Assembly (NCBI RefSeq): GCF_016865365.1
Contig: NZ_AP024469.1
Coordinates: forward strand, 1,541,001 to 1,605,000
Length of the DNA: 64,000 nucleotides
Source of the DNA: Geobacter sp. SVR
GTDB lineage: Bacteria; Desulfobacterota; Desulfuromonadia; Geobacterales; Pseudopelobacteraceae
Direction: 5' to 3'
The position numbers and the translations under genes were made by a program. How positions within the stretch are numbered: the first letter of the stretch is position 1; every line of letters begins with the position of its first letter. The notes beneath the pieces were generated by a model, which did no database searches, was not told where the DNA came from, and saw only the letters and a list, made by a program, of their open reading frames with translations. Shown piece after piece: positions 8,501 through 16,765 of this stretch.

Positions 8501-11182
8501 GTCGATTCCCATGCCATCCATTTCCACCTCTTCGAGGTGCAGGTGGTCAACCGGGTCGACTGGACCAACACCATCAAACCTCCCTACGATGACGAGATCG
8601 GCTGGAAGGAAACCATCCGGACCAACCCCTTCGAAGACATCATCCTGGCGATACGTCCCAAGGCGATGCATCTTCCCTTTACCATTCCCGACAGTGTCCG
8701 CCTGCTGGACGTTACCTCGCCGGCCGGCTCCACCACCATGTTCCAGCCGGTACTGCCCCCGCCGGGAATGCCGGCAGTGGCCCAGATCACCAATGTCATG
8801 ACCAACTTCGGCTGGGAGTACGTCTGGCATTGCCACTTGCTGGGGCATGAGGAAAACGACATGATGCGCCCGGTGGTCCTGCTGCCCGGCACCCCTGTGG
8901 CTAACGTAAGCCCGGCCTCGCGGGCCTTTGCCGCACAACTGGTCGGCACGAGCAGTCCGGCCCAGGCCGTGACGCTGAGCGACAACGGGTTGCCCGGCAC
9001 CCAGTCGCTGGTCATCAGGAGCATCACGATTACCGGCACCAATGCCGGTGACTTCGCCCAGAACAATGCCTGCGACGCCAGCCTTGCACCGGGTACCAAT
9101 TGCGCGATCAATGTCACGTTCACCCCGACAGCCGTAGGCAACCGGAGTGCATCGCTGGTGATAGCCAGTAACGATCCGGCCCGTCCGACGGTCACGGTTC
9201 CGCTGACCGGCACCGGTTCCGTGGCAGCCGCGGCCCCGACCAACCTGACGGCCAAGATCACATCAACCACGGGCATTACCCTGAGCTGGACCGACAACTC
9301 CAACAACGAAACCAGCTTCGCGATCTGGAGCTCCATCGATGGCGGGGCCTTTGCGCAGATCGGCACGGTTACCCGGACCGGCACCGGTACGACCGGTACC
9401 GGGGGCACGGTTACCTTCGTTCACAACGGCCTGACAAGCGGCAGCACCTATGCCTACTACGTTACCGCCGTTAGTGCGACCGGGGCATCTCCGCCGTCCA
9501 ATACCGTCTCGCTGGTGATGGGGCTGGGCATCGATGCCGCGGTGTGGCGCGATGCTTCCGCGATCAGTACCATCACCACCCCGGCTTTCAGCACCATTGC
9601 GCCGAACGAACTGCTGCTGGCGTTCATTTCGGCAGGCAACCAGACCGCCACCTCTCCGGCAGCAACCGCCAGCGGGGTAACGATCAGCGGCGGCGGACTA
9701 ACCTGGACACTGGTCCAGCGTACCAATACCCAGCGGGGCACCGCCGAGATCTGGCGCGCTTTAGCCCCAGCCGCCCTTACCAACCGGACAGTGACCGCAA
9801 CCTTCAACCAGACCATGTCATCGGCTTCGATTACCCTGGTAAGCTTCATCGGGGCCGATGCAACCGGCACCAACGGTTCGGGAGCCATCGGAGCGACCGG
9901 TACTGCCAACGCCGCAACAGGCGCACCATCAGCCTCCCTGGTCACCACCCGTAATAACTCCTGGATTTTCGGGGTCGGCAATGACTGGGACGGCGCCACC
10001 GCCCGCACTCTCGGAGCCAACCAGACCATGGTGCATGAGTGGCTGGCCGCGACGGGGGACACCTACTGGACTCAGCGGCTGACCACTCCCACGGCAGCGG
10101 CCGGCACCACGGTGACCATCAACGACACTGCGCCGACCAACCACCGCTACAACCTGAGCACCGTGGAAATCAGGACGCCGCAGCCCCCGGGTCCACCGGT
10201 AGCGGGCGTATCGACCGCGGCGCTGACCTTTGCCAATCAGTCTCTGACAACAACCAGCACTCCCCAGATGGTGACGCTGCTCAACAAGGGAGGGGCCGCT
10301 CTGACCATCAACAGCATTGCCCTCAGCGGCACCAACGCCGCCGATTTTACCCAATCCAACACCTGCGGCACCAGTCTGGCCGCAGGAACCAGTTGCACCA
10401 TCAACGTCAGTTTCAAACCGACCATACTGGGCAATCTCGCGGCATCACTCAACATCAGCAGCAGTGATCCTGCCACGCCGCTGCTGACCGTATCCTTGAG
10501 CGGCACAGCCGTAGCAGTCGGCTCCATGCTGGCCATCGATGTCAATACCTCCACCGATGCCACCGCCATCCAGGCCATGACCAGCCCAGCATTTTCCACT
10601 ACCGCTGGCAACGAACTGCTGCTGGCTTTCGTCTCGGCCAGCAATCCGACCGCCACGACACCCGCGACTACCGTTAACAGTGTCACCGGCGGAGGGCTGA
10701 CCTGGGTGCTGGTAGCCCGGACCAATACCCAGCGCGGTACCGCCGAGATCTGGCGGGCCTTCACCCCCACCGTGCTGACCAACGCGCGGGTAACCGCAAC
10801 CTTGAATCAGAATGTGCCGTCAGGTGCTATCACCGTCGTGTCCTTCACCGGGGTCGACACCACCGGCACCAACGGTTCCGGGGCCATCGGCGCGACAGCC
10901 AGCGCCAACGCTCCGAGCGGCGCTCCCACGGCCTCCCTGGTCACCACCCGCAACAACTCCTGGGTGTTCGGGGTCGGCAATGACTGGACTTTCAACGTAG
11001 CCCGCACGCTGGGGCCGAACCAGGCCATGGTGCACGAGTATGTCTGTCCCACCTGGGATACCTATTGGGTGCAGCGGCAAAACAGCACCACGCCGCTGGC
11101 TGGCACCACGGTCACCATCAACGATACGGCACCGACCACCGACATGTACAACCTGACCCTGGTGGAAGTCAGAACGCCGTAG
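5546..11182 (+). CDS. Giant secreted multicopper oxidase (OmpB-like) with Ig-like C-terminal modules, 1878 aa
   Basis: A signal peptide ending near VQAA precedes a laccase/manganese-oxidase-type core. All four copper-binding motifs are visible: HLH at 184-186, HDH at 263-265, HxxHxH at 989-994, and HCHLLGHEENDMM starting at 1095, which supplies the type 1 Cys, His and Met. The core is interrupted by two blocks of Gly-rich beta repeats of the type GSGYTAPTVT (about 466-541 and 757-915). The C-terminal half holds an ASH/choice-of-anchor-D-like domain (1117-1227), a fibronectin III domain (about 1228-1322) and a module of about 220 aa (1326-1548). A second ASH-like domain (1550-1657) and a second copy of the module (1659-1878) follow. 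Geobacter OmpB/OmpC are outer-surface multicopper oxidases linked to Fe(III) and Mn(IV) oxide reduction; a similar role here is inference. No sorting signal is seen at the C-terminus. Confidence 0.88.
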   Translation: MSTPNLLSKVLSVAALITLTAPPVQAATPTGINPAVDISLPNYTNSPNIRKFVDSLPGLGYANRNNLGQYIPIAVPDKNTYSGSDYYEIGLKDHTEQMNSDLPSTTIRGYYQINAGDPNVSAPHYLGPLIIANRNRPVRLKFFNQLPTGAAGNLSLPVDTTVMGTGTGPLGGAEKYTQNRATIHLHGGFTPWISDGTPHQWITPANDSTSYKKGASFQNVPDMINGSGIPCKGGATCYTPSPGDGIGTFYYPNQQSGRLMFYHDHAYGITRLNVYAGEAAGYLLTDQVEEDLIAGTNVSGGNPASARILPDLGIAEYRYGIPLIIQDKTFVNDNTTNPHPSFANTGATPTAKTSLVDPLWYTHVPGSPGGSLWLPHEYLPNENIYDPSGFNVMGRWDYGPWMIPPMLALNNTLPSPTIVPEAFMDTPVVNGTAYPYLELPSTAVRFRILNACNDRMLNLQLYKAEPLTVVVGNGGSGYTAPTVTFSAPASGVTATGTAVLSNGIITGITVTNPGAGYTSAPTITITDTGSGSGATAYATLGTELRMVPASPNPAYPTWPVDGRPGGVPDPTTAGPTMYQIGNETGFLAKVAVVPPQPVDFDYNRRSVTFGGVTSKALLLPPAVRADVVVDLSGYNDGDTLILYNDAPAPMPLYDTRYDYFTGAPDQTGIGGAPSTPPGFGPNTRTIMQIRIKGAKGTPYDVAALQTALPKAFAVGQEHPLVPAAAYNDAYGTTYQNIFANSVDETLNTTGTAQSVSRVMTELPGFGYTTPPTVSFYGGFPVGCVAPACTPATATATLNGVTGITLVTPGSGCTAPPTVTITPAAGGGGTGATAAATVSGGVVTTVTITNPGSNYLQAPTISFTGGCTVTPTAVSNVTVGSVGTINLTNAGSGYISAPRVYITGGGGTGAMAAALLNGAMIMTGKNLVEGLDMEFGRMNAVLGSTPNPLAPTVGAGPVIGASFYVDPPTEIMNAGETVLWRLNHLGVDSHAIHFHLFEVQVVNRVDWTNTIKPPYDDEIGWKETIRTNPFEDIILAIRPKAMHLPFTIPDSVRLLDVTSPAGSTTMFQPVLPPPGMPAVAQITNVMTNFGWEYVWHCHLLGHEENDMMRPVVLLPGTPVANVSPASRAFAAQLVGTSSPAQAVTLSDNGLPGTQSLVIRSITITGTNAGDFAQNNACDASLAPGTNCAINVTFTPTAVGNRSASLVIASNDPARPTVTVPLTGTGSVAAAAPTNLTAKITSTTGITLSWTDNSNNETSFAIWSSIDGGAFAQIGTVTRTGTGTTGTGGTVTFVHNGLTSGSTYAYYVTAVSATGASPPSNTVSLVMGLGIDAAVWRDASAISTITTPAFSTIAPNELLLAFISAGNQTATSPAATASGVTISGGGLTWTLVQRTNTQRGTAEIWRALAPAALTNRTVTATFNQTMSSASITLVSFIGADATGTNGSGAIGATGTANAATGAPSASLVTTRNNSWIFGVGNDWDGATARTLGANQTMVHEWLAATGDTYWTQRLTTPTAAAGTTVTINDTAPTNHRYNLSTVEIRTPQPPGPPVAGVSTAALTFANQSLTTTSTPQMVTLLNKGGAALTINSIALSGTNAADFTQSNTCGTSLAAGTSCTINVSFKPTILGNLAASLNISSSDPATPLLTVSLSGTAVAVGSMLAIDVNTSTDATAIQAMTSPAFSTTAGNELLLAFVSASNPTATTPATTVNSVTGGGLTWVLVARTNTQRGTAEIWRAFTPTVLTNARVTATLNQNVPSGAITVVSFTGVDTTGTNGSGAIGATASANAPSGAPTASLVTTRNNSWVFGVGNDWTFNVARTLGPNQAMVHEYVCPTWDTYWVQRQNSTTPLAGTTVTINDTAPTTDMYNLTLVEVRTP

Positions 11183-11249
11183 TGATATGTGTGCAGGCGG
11201 GGAGGGTGCTTTCTCTCCCCGTCTCTTTTCGCAGTTTTCGGTCAAGATG

Positions 11250-11292
11250 CGTCAAAAGGGCCTCCCGAGCAACCAGGGAGGCCCTTTTGACG
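11250..11292. terminator. Bidirectional terminator, perfect 17-bp stem
   Basis: Bases 11250-11266 are perfectly complementary to 11276-11292 around a 9-base loop, with A and T tracts inside the stem. It lies between the convergent ends of the multicopper oxidase gene and the gapN-like gene and can serve both. Confidence 0.85.
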
Positions 11293-11347
11293 TGGTGAAG
11301 GAGTCTGTTCGCAAGCAATCAGCAGTCGGCGCTGAAAACCAGGATCG

Positions 11348-12973
11348 TCAGAGGATGAAATCGGTGGAGAGGAAGTTGGAGCGGCGCTCGCGGACGATTG
11401 TGCTGATCAGGGCCTTGTTCTCGGGCAAGTCCCGGGCCGCAACCAGCGTGCGGATCGAGAAGGTACGCAATGCGTCGCTGACCGAGAGGGTGCCTACGGC
11501 CGAATCCTTTCTGCCGGTAAAGGGAAAGATGTCGGGACCCCGCTGGCATTGGCTGTTGATGTTGACCCGGCAGACCTGGTTGACAAGCGGATCGATCAGG
11601 GCGGACAGCGAGGCCGGATCCTGTCCGAATACGCTGACCTGCTGGCCATAGGGAGAATCCACGATATAGCGGATCGGCGTGTCGGTGGTGCTGAAGGGAA
11701 GCACCGGCACCACCGGTCCGAACTGTTCCTCGTGGTACAGGCGCATCTGCGGGCTGACCGGGTAGACCAGCGTGGGGTGGAAAAAGCTGGCCAGGTTCGC
11801 TCCTCCCCCCTCGTTGACGATCTCTGCTCCATGCTGCAGCGCATCTGCAACCAGACCGGACAGATATTCCGGCTTTTCCGGTTCGGGCAGCGGCGTGATC
11901 TTAACGTCCGGCTCCCATGGCATGCCGCATTTCAGTTTCCCCATGGCGGCGGAGAAACGTTGCAGGAACTCGCCGGCTATCGAATCGTGTACGAAAATGA
12001 TCTTGATGGCGGTGCAGCGCTGGCCGTTGAACGACAGGCTTCCGGCGATGCATTCCGACACGGCCGTTTCCAGATCTGCATCAGGCAGAATGATTGCCGG
12101 ATTTTTGGCCTCCAGCCCCAGGACGACACGCAGGCGGTGCGGACGGGGATGGGCCTTCTGCAGGGCATTGACCGCCTTGCTGCTGCCGATGAAGGCCAGC
12201 GCATCCACCCTGCCCGAGGCCATCAGCGGCGGAGTGACGGTCCGGCCGGCACCGTAGAGCACATTCACCACGCCGGCAGGGAAGCAATCGCGGAAGGCTT
12301 TCAACAGGGGGGCGAACAGCAGGATACCGTGGCGGGGAGGCTTGACCACCACGGTATTGCCCATGATCAGCGCCGGAATCAGGGTCGTGAAGGTTTCGTT
12401 CAGCGGATAGTTGTACGGGCCCATGCTGAGCGTCACCCCCAGCGGTGCCCTCCTGACCTGGCCAATGATGCCCTGGGCGATGACGAAACGGGACGAGGCC
12501 CGGTCCAGTTCCTTGAGCGCATCGATCGTGTCGGCAATGTACTCCAATGTCCGGTCGAACTCCTTGCGTGACTCGGCCAGCGATTTGCCGATTTCCCACA
12601 TCAGCAGGTTTACGACCGCGTCCCGCTGCTGCTTCATCCGCCAGGCAAAGTCCTGCACATGTCCGATCCTGCCCGATACCGCCAGGGTCGGCCAGTATCC
12701 CCGCCCATGGTCGAAGGCCCGCTCTGCGGCCTCCAGGGCTGCCAGAGCCTCCGGCTCCCCCATCAACGGAAAGCTGCCGATGTGCTGGCGACTTTCCTGG
12801 CCGTTCGCAACGACACAGACCGGAGAATACACCTGCTGCACCGGACCGTCCCAGCGCCGCAGCTCCCCATCGAGCAGATATTCGGTGTGGTGGAGCGGTT
12901 CGGTCATCCTGAATTCGGCGGGAATGTTTTCCGGGGAGGGGAACAGCGTGGCGAGCAGGTCGATTTCCGGCAT
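11348..12973 (-). CDS. gapN: NADP-dependent glyceraldehyde-3-phosphate dehydrogenase-like aldehyde dehydrogenase (GapN family)
   Basis: Cytoplasmic aldehyde dehydrogenase superfamily protein of 541 aa. It has the catalytic cysteine in FNGQRC (C320), the general-base glutamate in LGLEAKNPA (E288) and the substrate-pocket asparagine in GPYNYPLNE (N188). Overall pattern and length fit the non-phosphorylating GAPDH group, which oxidises glyceraldehyde-3-phosphate to 3-phosphoglycerate and makes NADPH without ATP. A related aldehyde as true substrate cannot be excluded. The start is set by AAGGAAGGAG just upstream. The gene is apparently monocistronic and shares the terminator at 11250-11292. Confidence 0.75.
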   Translation of the reverse strand: MPEIDLLATLFPSPENIPAEFRMTEPLHHTEYLLDGELRRWDGPVQQVYSPVCVVANGQESRQHIGSFPLMGEPEALAALEAAERAFDHGRGYWPTLAVSGRIGHVQDFAWRMKQQRDAVVNLLMWEIGKSLAESRKEFDRTLEYIADTIDALKELDRASSRFVIAQGIIGQVRRAPLGVTLSMGPYNYPLNETFTTLIPALIMGNTVVVKPPRHGILLFAPLLKAFRDCFPAGVVNVLYGAGRTVTPPLMASGRVDALAFIGSSKAVNALQKAHPRPHRLRVVLGLEAKNPAIILPDADLETAVSECIAGSLSFNGQRCTAIKIIFVHDSIAGEFLQRFSAAMGKLKCGMPWEPDVKITPLPEPEKPEYLSGLVADALQHGAEIVNEGGGANLASFFHPTLVYPVSPQMRLYHEEQFGPVVPVLPFSTTDTPIRYIVDSPYGQQVSVFGQDPASLSALIDPLVNQVCRVNINSQCQRGPDIFPFTGRKDSAVGTLSVSDALRTFSIRTLVAARDLPENKALISTIVRERRSNFLSTDFIL

Positions 12974-13187
12974 GGGCAGCTCCTTCCTTTGGTGTCGGAG
13001 GTCCGCACCCGAACGGGTTACGATGAGACTGAATCCGTGGATTCCATGCCTCTCCCGGGTGTTTTACTCCCGGCATTTTGCAGGCATTTCACGGCATGAT
13101 GTCACGGATTCAAGAAAAAGTCTAACAGCTCCAAGGCGGCAGTCAACGCGGGGAGAGGCTTCCGGAGCGGGCAGGCACCGGCTGGCG

Positions 13188-13724
13188 TTACGTTGCTGCG
13201 GCATCCCCGGAGGAGCAGCGGGCGTTCCAGATCTCTACGATCCTGTCCGCCACCTGTCGCGGAGTCAGGAGGTCGGTCTCGATTTCATGGTCGGCAGCCG
13301 ATCGGTAGAGCGGGGTGCGGCGCGACAACACCTCTGCCACCTCTTCGGTGAAGCTTTTTCCTTCAGTCAGCGCAGGCCTCTGGTCGTCTCTCCGGATGCG
13401 TGAGACGATCGTCTCGACCGACGCCTTCAACCAGAAGATACAGGCGTTTTCCCGCAGCACCTCGATATTCTGCGGGCGCTCGATCACACCCCCGCCGGTA
13501 TCGATGACGAGGTTGTCGCGTCCCCCCAGTTCCTGTGCCTCCCGGGATTCCAGGTCGCGAAAGCCTGCCCATCCGTGGCGCTCCACGATTTCCGGTATGG
13601 AAAGACCGGCCCGTTCGACGATGGCAGCGTCCATGGCAATGTACGGCATCCGCAGGCATGCTGACAGAAGCATGCCCACCCTGCTTTTTCCGGTTCCGCG
13701 GTATCCGATCAACACGAGGTTCAT
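13188..13724 (-). CDS. aroK: Shikimate kinase
   Basis: Cytoplasmic enzyme (178 aa) that phosphorylates shikimate with ATP in aromatic amino acid synthesis. The Walker A motif GYRGTGKS is at residues 7-14. The shikimate-binding DTGGGVIERP and the lid arginines (RRDDQRPAL, SRRTPLYR) are present. It overlaps the end of aroE by 4 bases (ATGA), so the two consecutive pathway genes are translationally coupled. Confidence 0.93.
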   Translation of the reverse strand: MNLVLIGYRGTGKSRVGMLLSACLRMPYIAMDAAIVERAGLSIPEIVERHGWAGFRDLESREAQELGGRDNLVIDTGGGVIERPQNIEVLRENACIFWLKASVETIVSRIRRDDQRPALTEGKSFTEEVAEVLSRRTPLYRSAADHEIETDLLTPRQVADRIVEIWNARCSSGDAAAT

Positions 13725-14590
13725 AGCCCGAGCCTTTCCATCACCACCCGCCGCATGACCTGGACCGGCGCATCGACGCCGGTGAACCGTTCGAACTGCA
13801 GCACCGCTTGATTAATGAACATCTCGACCCCCGAAACCACCGTGAGGCCACGCGATCTGGCATCGGCCAGCAACCGGGTTTCGAGGGGGGTATAGACGAC
13901 ATCGAACACCACCTGCCCCGGTCGGAACAGTCCGACCGGCACCAGGGTGGCGTCCCTCTGCGGATGCATGCCGACCGGGGTGCAGTTGATGATCACGTCG
14001 GCCTGTGCCATGGCCCGCGCCACGGAGCTGTCCGACAGCAGTTCGGATTCGATGCGTGAGCTTGTGCCGGCTTGCAGGTCCGCCGCCAGTCCGCCGAGCC
14101 GGGACTCGTTGGTGCCCAGGATCACCAATCTGTCCAGCCGGGCGGAACGGGCCAGGGTAAAGGCGATGGCGCGCGCCGACCCTCCCGCGCCCAGCATCAG
14201 GACATTGGCGCCCTCGAGAGTTACCCCCGCATCCAGCAGGGCTTTCAGAGCACCGGGACCGTCGGTGCCGAAGCCGATCAGCCTGCCGTTTTCATTGATG
14301 ACGGTGTTGATAGAACCGATCGAGCGGTCCAGCTCCAGGATTTCGTCCACATGTTTCATGATCTCGATCTTGTGCGGAATGGTGACGCTCATGCCGCGGA
14401 AGTTTTCCAGGGCACGCATGCCGGCCAGGGCTGCCCCGGCATCCTCGACCCGGAAGGCCACGTAAACGAAATCCAGCCCCAGTTCGTTGAAGGCGGCGTT
14501 ATGCAGGGCAGGCGAAAGGCTGTGTCCGACCGGGTTGCCGATGACGGCGCACAGGCGGGTGGCGGGGGATATGGACAGGTCCTTTTTCAC
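13721..14590 (-). CDS. aroE: Shikimate dehydrogenase (NADP+)
   Basis: Reduces 3-dehydroshikimate to shikimate. The N-terminal substrate motif VIGNPVGHSLSPALHN is present, as are the catalytic lysine in SVTIPHK, the Rossmann motif GAGGSARAI, and NCTPVGMHP and the GVEMFINQA motif near the C-terminus. I place the start at the GTG at 14590 because GGAGGAA lies 5 bases before it. The frame stays open 27 bases further to another GTG, but no ribosome binding site serves that one. Length is about 289 aa, normal for the family. Confidence 0.92.
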   Translation of the reverse strand: MKKDLSISPATRLCAVIGNPVGHSLSPALHNAAFNELGLDFVYVAFRVEDAGAALAGMRALENFRGMSVTIPHKIEIMKHVDEILELDRSIGSINTVINENGRLIGFGTDGPGALKALLDAGVTLEGANVLMLGAGGSARAIAFTLARSARLDRLVILGTNESRLGGLAADLQAGTSSRIESELLSDSSVARAMAQADVIINCTPVGMHPQRDATLVPVGLFRPGQVVFDVVYTPLETRLLADARSRGLTVVSGVEMFINQAVLQFERFTGVDAPVQVMRRVVMERLGL

Positions 14591-14740
14591 ATGTTCCTCC
14601 AGAGTGGATGCACACACGGCAGACGGCCGAAGCAGCCTTGTGCGGTGCCGTCACTTTATCCGACCGCCGAACGGCAGTCAACCTTGTGTCTGCGGTGGAG
14701 CCGGCCGGGCTGGATTTACCGGATGGCCGCACTGCGGCGG

Positions 14741-14752
14741 GAGTGATATAAT
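14741..14752 (+). promoter_or_regulatory. Possible extended -10 promoter for the beta-barrel gene
   Basis: TGATATAAT (14744-14752) is an extended -10 element (TGn followed by TATAAT). No clear -35 element is seen 17 bases upstream. It would start transcription about 40 bases before the ATG at 14796. Confidence 0.35.
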
Positions 14753-14795
14753 TATTTAAGTTCGATGTAGTTATTATTTACGAGGAGGTGTGTCA

Positions 14796-15479
14796 ATGAA
14801 CAGGCAGGGGATCGTACTTGCGGCATTGTTGCTCGGCGCAGTGCCTGCGGTGTGCTTTGCGGCGCCCGCCGAACCGGGGGCCTATGTTTCCGGCTTCATC
14901 GGCGCGACTATTCCGAGGGATTCCGATGCATCCAGTACCGATTTCGTCACGGGTCTGAATTTTGACGACCGCGTGGAATTCGATCCTGGTATCTATATCG
15001 GCGGTACCGGCGGATACGATTTCGGTTTTCTGCGGCTGGAGGGGGAGATGTCCTACCGTCATACCGAGTTGAAGGCGGTCAGGGACAGGATCTCCGGCGT
15101 CAATTATCGCAGCGTGGACGGCAGCCTGGACATCTTTTCCATGATGGCCAACGCTTACATCGATCTGCACAACGCTACCCCGGTGACCCCCTACCTGGGA
15201 GGGGGGATCGGTTTTGCCGCGATGAATCTCAGTGACACCTCCGGCATCAATACTGTCAGTGGTGTCCGGACGAACCTGTATGGCGACGGAGATGACACCG
15301 AGTTTGCCTATCAGGCCGGAGGCGGGTTCGAGATCGCCTTGAACCGGCACTCGTCCCTTGATGTGGGGTACCGCTATTTCAGGACAAACCGGGCGAATTT
15401 CGAGTCAGACCGAGGGATCGACACCAGTTTGCGATTCGAAAGTCATAATGCCACCATCGGATTCAGGTACAGATTTTAA
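14796..15479 (+). CDS. Outer-membrane beta-barrel protein (OmpA/opacity-like), 227 aa
   Basis: The start ATG follows GAGGAGGTG. A signal peptide (LLGAVPAVCFAAPAEP) leads to about 200 residues of alternating beta strands, such as YVSGFIGATIP, YIGGTGGYDFGFLRLEGEMSYR, TPYLGGGIGFAAMNL and SSLDVGYRYFRT. The C-terminal phenylalanine (IGFRYRF) is the usual signal for barrel insertion by the BAM complex. The pattern fits an eight-stranded barrel of the surface-antigen type. Its specific role, porin-like or structural, cannot be read from sequence. Confidence 0.82.
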   Translation: MNRQGIVLAALLLGAVPAVCFAAPAEPGAYVSGFIGATIPRDSDASSTDFVTGLNFDDRVEFDPGIYIGGTGGYDFGFLRLEGEMSYRHTELKAVRDRISGVNYRSVDGSLDIFSMMANAYIDLHNATPVTPYLGGGIGFAAMNLSDTSGINTVSGVRTNLYGDGDDTEFAYQAGGGFEIALNRHSSLDVGYRYFRTNRANFESDRGIDTSLRFESHNATIGFRYRF

Positions 15480-15595
15480 GCAGGGCCAGGCAGAACGATT
15501 GCCATAAAAACTTTGGCAGCCCGCCTGGCGATCAGTGATCACCGAAGGCTGTCGAAAACCTGAAAGGTCTTCGCAGCTCCACAAGGAGCGACGCA

Positions 15596-16705
15596 ATGAG
15601 ACGTTTCACAATGGCAATGATACAGGTTGCAGCGGTAATGCTCCTGCTGGTCGTGCCGGGGATGATCCGGGCCCAATCGCAGCCACCCGCCTCTGCTCCA
15701 CCGATAGGGCAGCAAATGCTTCGGGAGGGCACTCTGGCAGTGGAGCTGCAGAAAGCCTTGGAGCTTGGCACGGATGATGATGAAGTCGAAGCGGAAAGCC
15801 GGCTGGGAGCGGTCGGGATTACCCCGCGCAACGGCTGGATAGCCGATTATCCGGTAACGCCGGATATCGTGGGCGAGCTTCTTAAATCGGTGCGTGATTC
15901 GGCGGCTGGCAACAGGCTCCCGATGGATGCCGACGAGGCGCAAAGGCGCTTGAGCGCGGTTCTGGATGCGCAAGGACTGGCGCTCAAGCCGGCCGAAGGC
16001 CCCACCAGTGTTCAGGCGCCTGTGCCCGGGCAGGTTACGGCCCCGGCTCCTCCCGGCGATCTGGGCAATTATTACGTGGACCAGGGACCGCCGATTGTGA
16101 CGTATTATGCCCCCCCAGTCACCTATTATCCCTTGTACAGCTGGGTTCCCTACCCATTCTGGTGCGGCGGGTTCTGGTTCTCCGGATTTTTCGTGCTCAA
16201 CGATTTTCACCGGCCGGTTTTCGTGCATAACCGGAACGTCTTCGTTTCGAATCATTTCAGGGATATCGACAGAAACCGCGTTTTTCGGGTCGATCCGTAC
16301 CAGCGGTACAAAGGGCGTACCTACTCCGGTATCGGCGTCCGGAGCAGAACCGGTTTGCCGACCGGCGTTCGGCACAGTGAACAGACCATCTTCAATCGGA
16401 GCATCAATCGCGGAGGTGCGGGCACGCCTCGCACCCCTCATGCCGTGACGCCCGGAACCCGCATGCAGAGCATACCCCGCGGCGGATCACCCAGCGGTGC
16501 GGTCCAGACGTCCCCCCGTGGAGGTGCGGCACCCGGTGTCCGTATGGAATCGGTCCCGCGCTGGGGAGATAGTGGCGGATTCGGCAGCAGTCCTGGCGGC
16601 GGCGGCTTCAGCCGCGGCGGTGGAGGGGGCGGTGGCGGTGGTGGTGGTGGTCGTGGCGGCGGCGGAGGGGGTGCAGGAGGCGGTGGGGGAGGGAGAGGGC
16701 GGTAG
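15596..16705 (+). CDS. Exported protein with aromatic centre and poly-glycine tail, unknown function, 369 aa
   Basis: A signal peptide (MLLLVVPGMIRAQS) is followed by a helical acidic region (about 40-135), a Pro-rich linker and a Tyr/Trp/Phe-rich core (YYAPPVTYYPLYSWVPYPFWCGGFWFSGFF, about 175-205, given here in full only to show its character as fragments PLYSWVPYPFWCGG). A basic Arg/Asn/His stretch follows, then Ser/Arg/Gly repeats, and the protein ends in an almost pure glycine tract. AAGGAG lies 9 bases before the ATG. The composition suggests a surface or matrix protein. I do not recognise a characterised family. Confidence 0.72.
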   Translation: MRRFTMAMIQVAAVMLLLVVPGMIRAQSQPPASAPPIGQQMLREGTLAVELQKALELGTDDDEVEAESRLGAVGITPRNGWIADYPVTPDIVGELLKSVRDSAAGNRLPMDADEAQRRLSAVLDAQGLALKPAEGPTSVQAPVPGQVTAPAPPGDLGNYYVDQGPPIVTYYAPPVTYYPLYSWVPYPFWCGGFWFSGFFVLNDFHRPVFVHNRNVFVSNHFRDIDRNRVFRVDPYQRYKGRTYSGIGVRSRTGLPTGVRHSEQTIFNRSINRGGAGTPRTPHAVTPGTRMQSIPRGGSPSGAVQTSPRGGAAPGVRMESVPRWGDSGGFGSSPGGGGFSRGGGGGGGGGGGGRGGGGGGAGGGGGGRGR

Positions 16706-16725
16706 CGAACTTTGGGGTACTAAAA

Positions 16726-16751
16726 AAGGGGAGGCGTGTCTGCCTCCCCTT
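16726..16751. terminator. Bidirectional terminator
   Basis: AAGGGGAGGC (16726-16735) pairs with GCCTCCCCTT (16742-16751). A run of A precedes the stem, giving a T run on the minus strand, so it best serves the convergent S1-domain gene ending at 16766. It can also stop the plus-strand gene. Confidence 0.8.
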
Positions 16752-16765
16752 GTAATGCAGGGATC

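Noticed and set aside
12411-13403. 330-aa plus-strand ORF spanning gapN and aroK
   Set aside because: Antisense to two well-supported genes, typical of GC-rich DNA, with low-complexity Arg/Ser composition.
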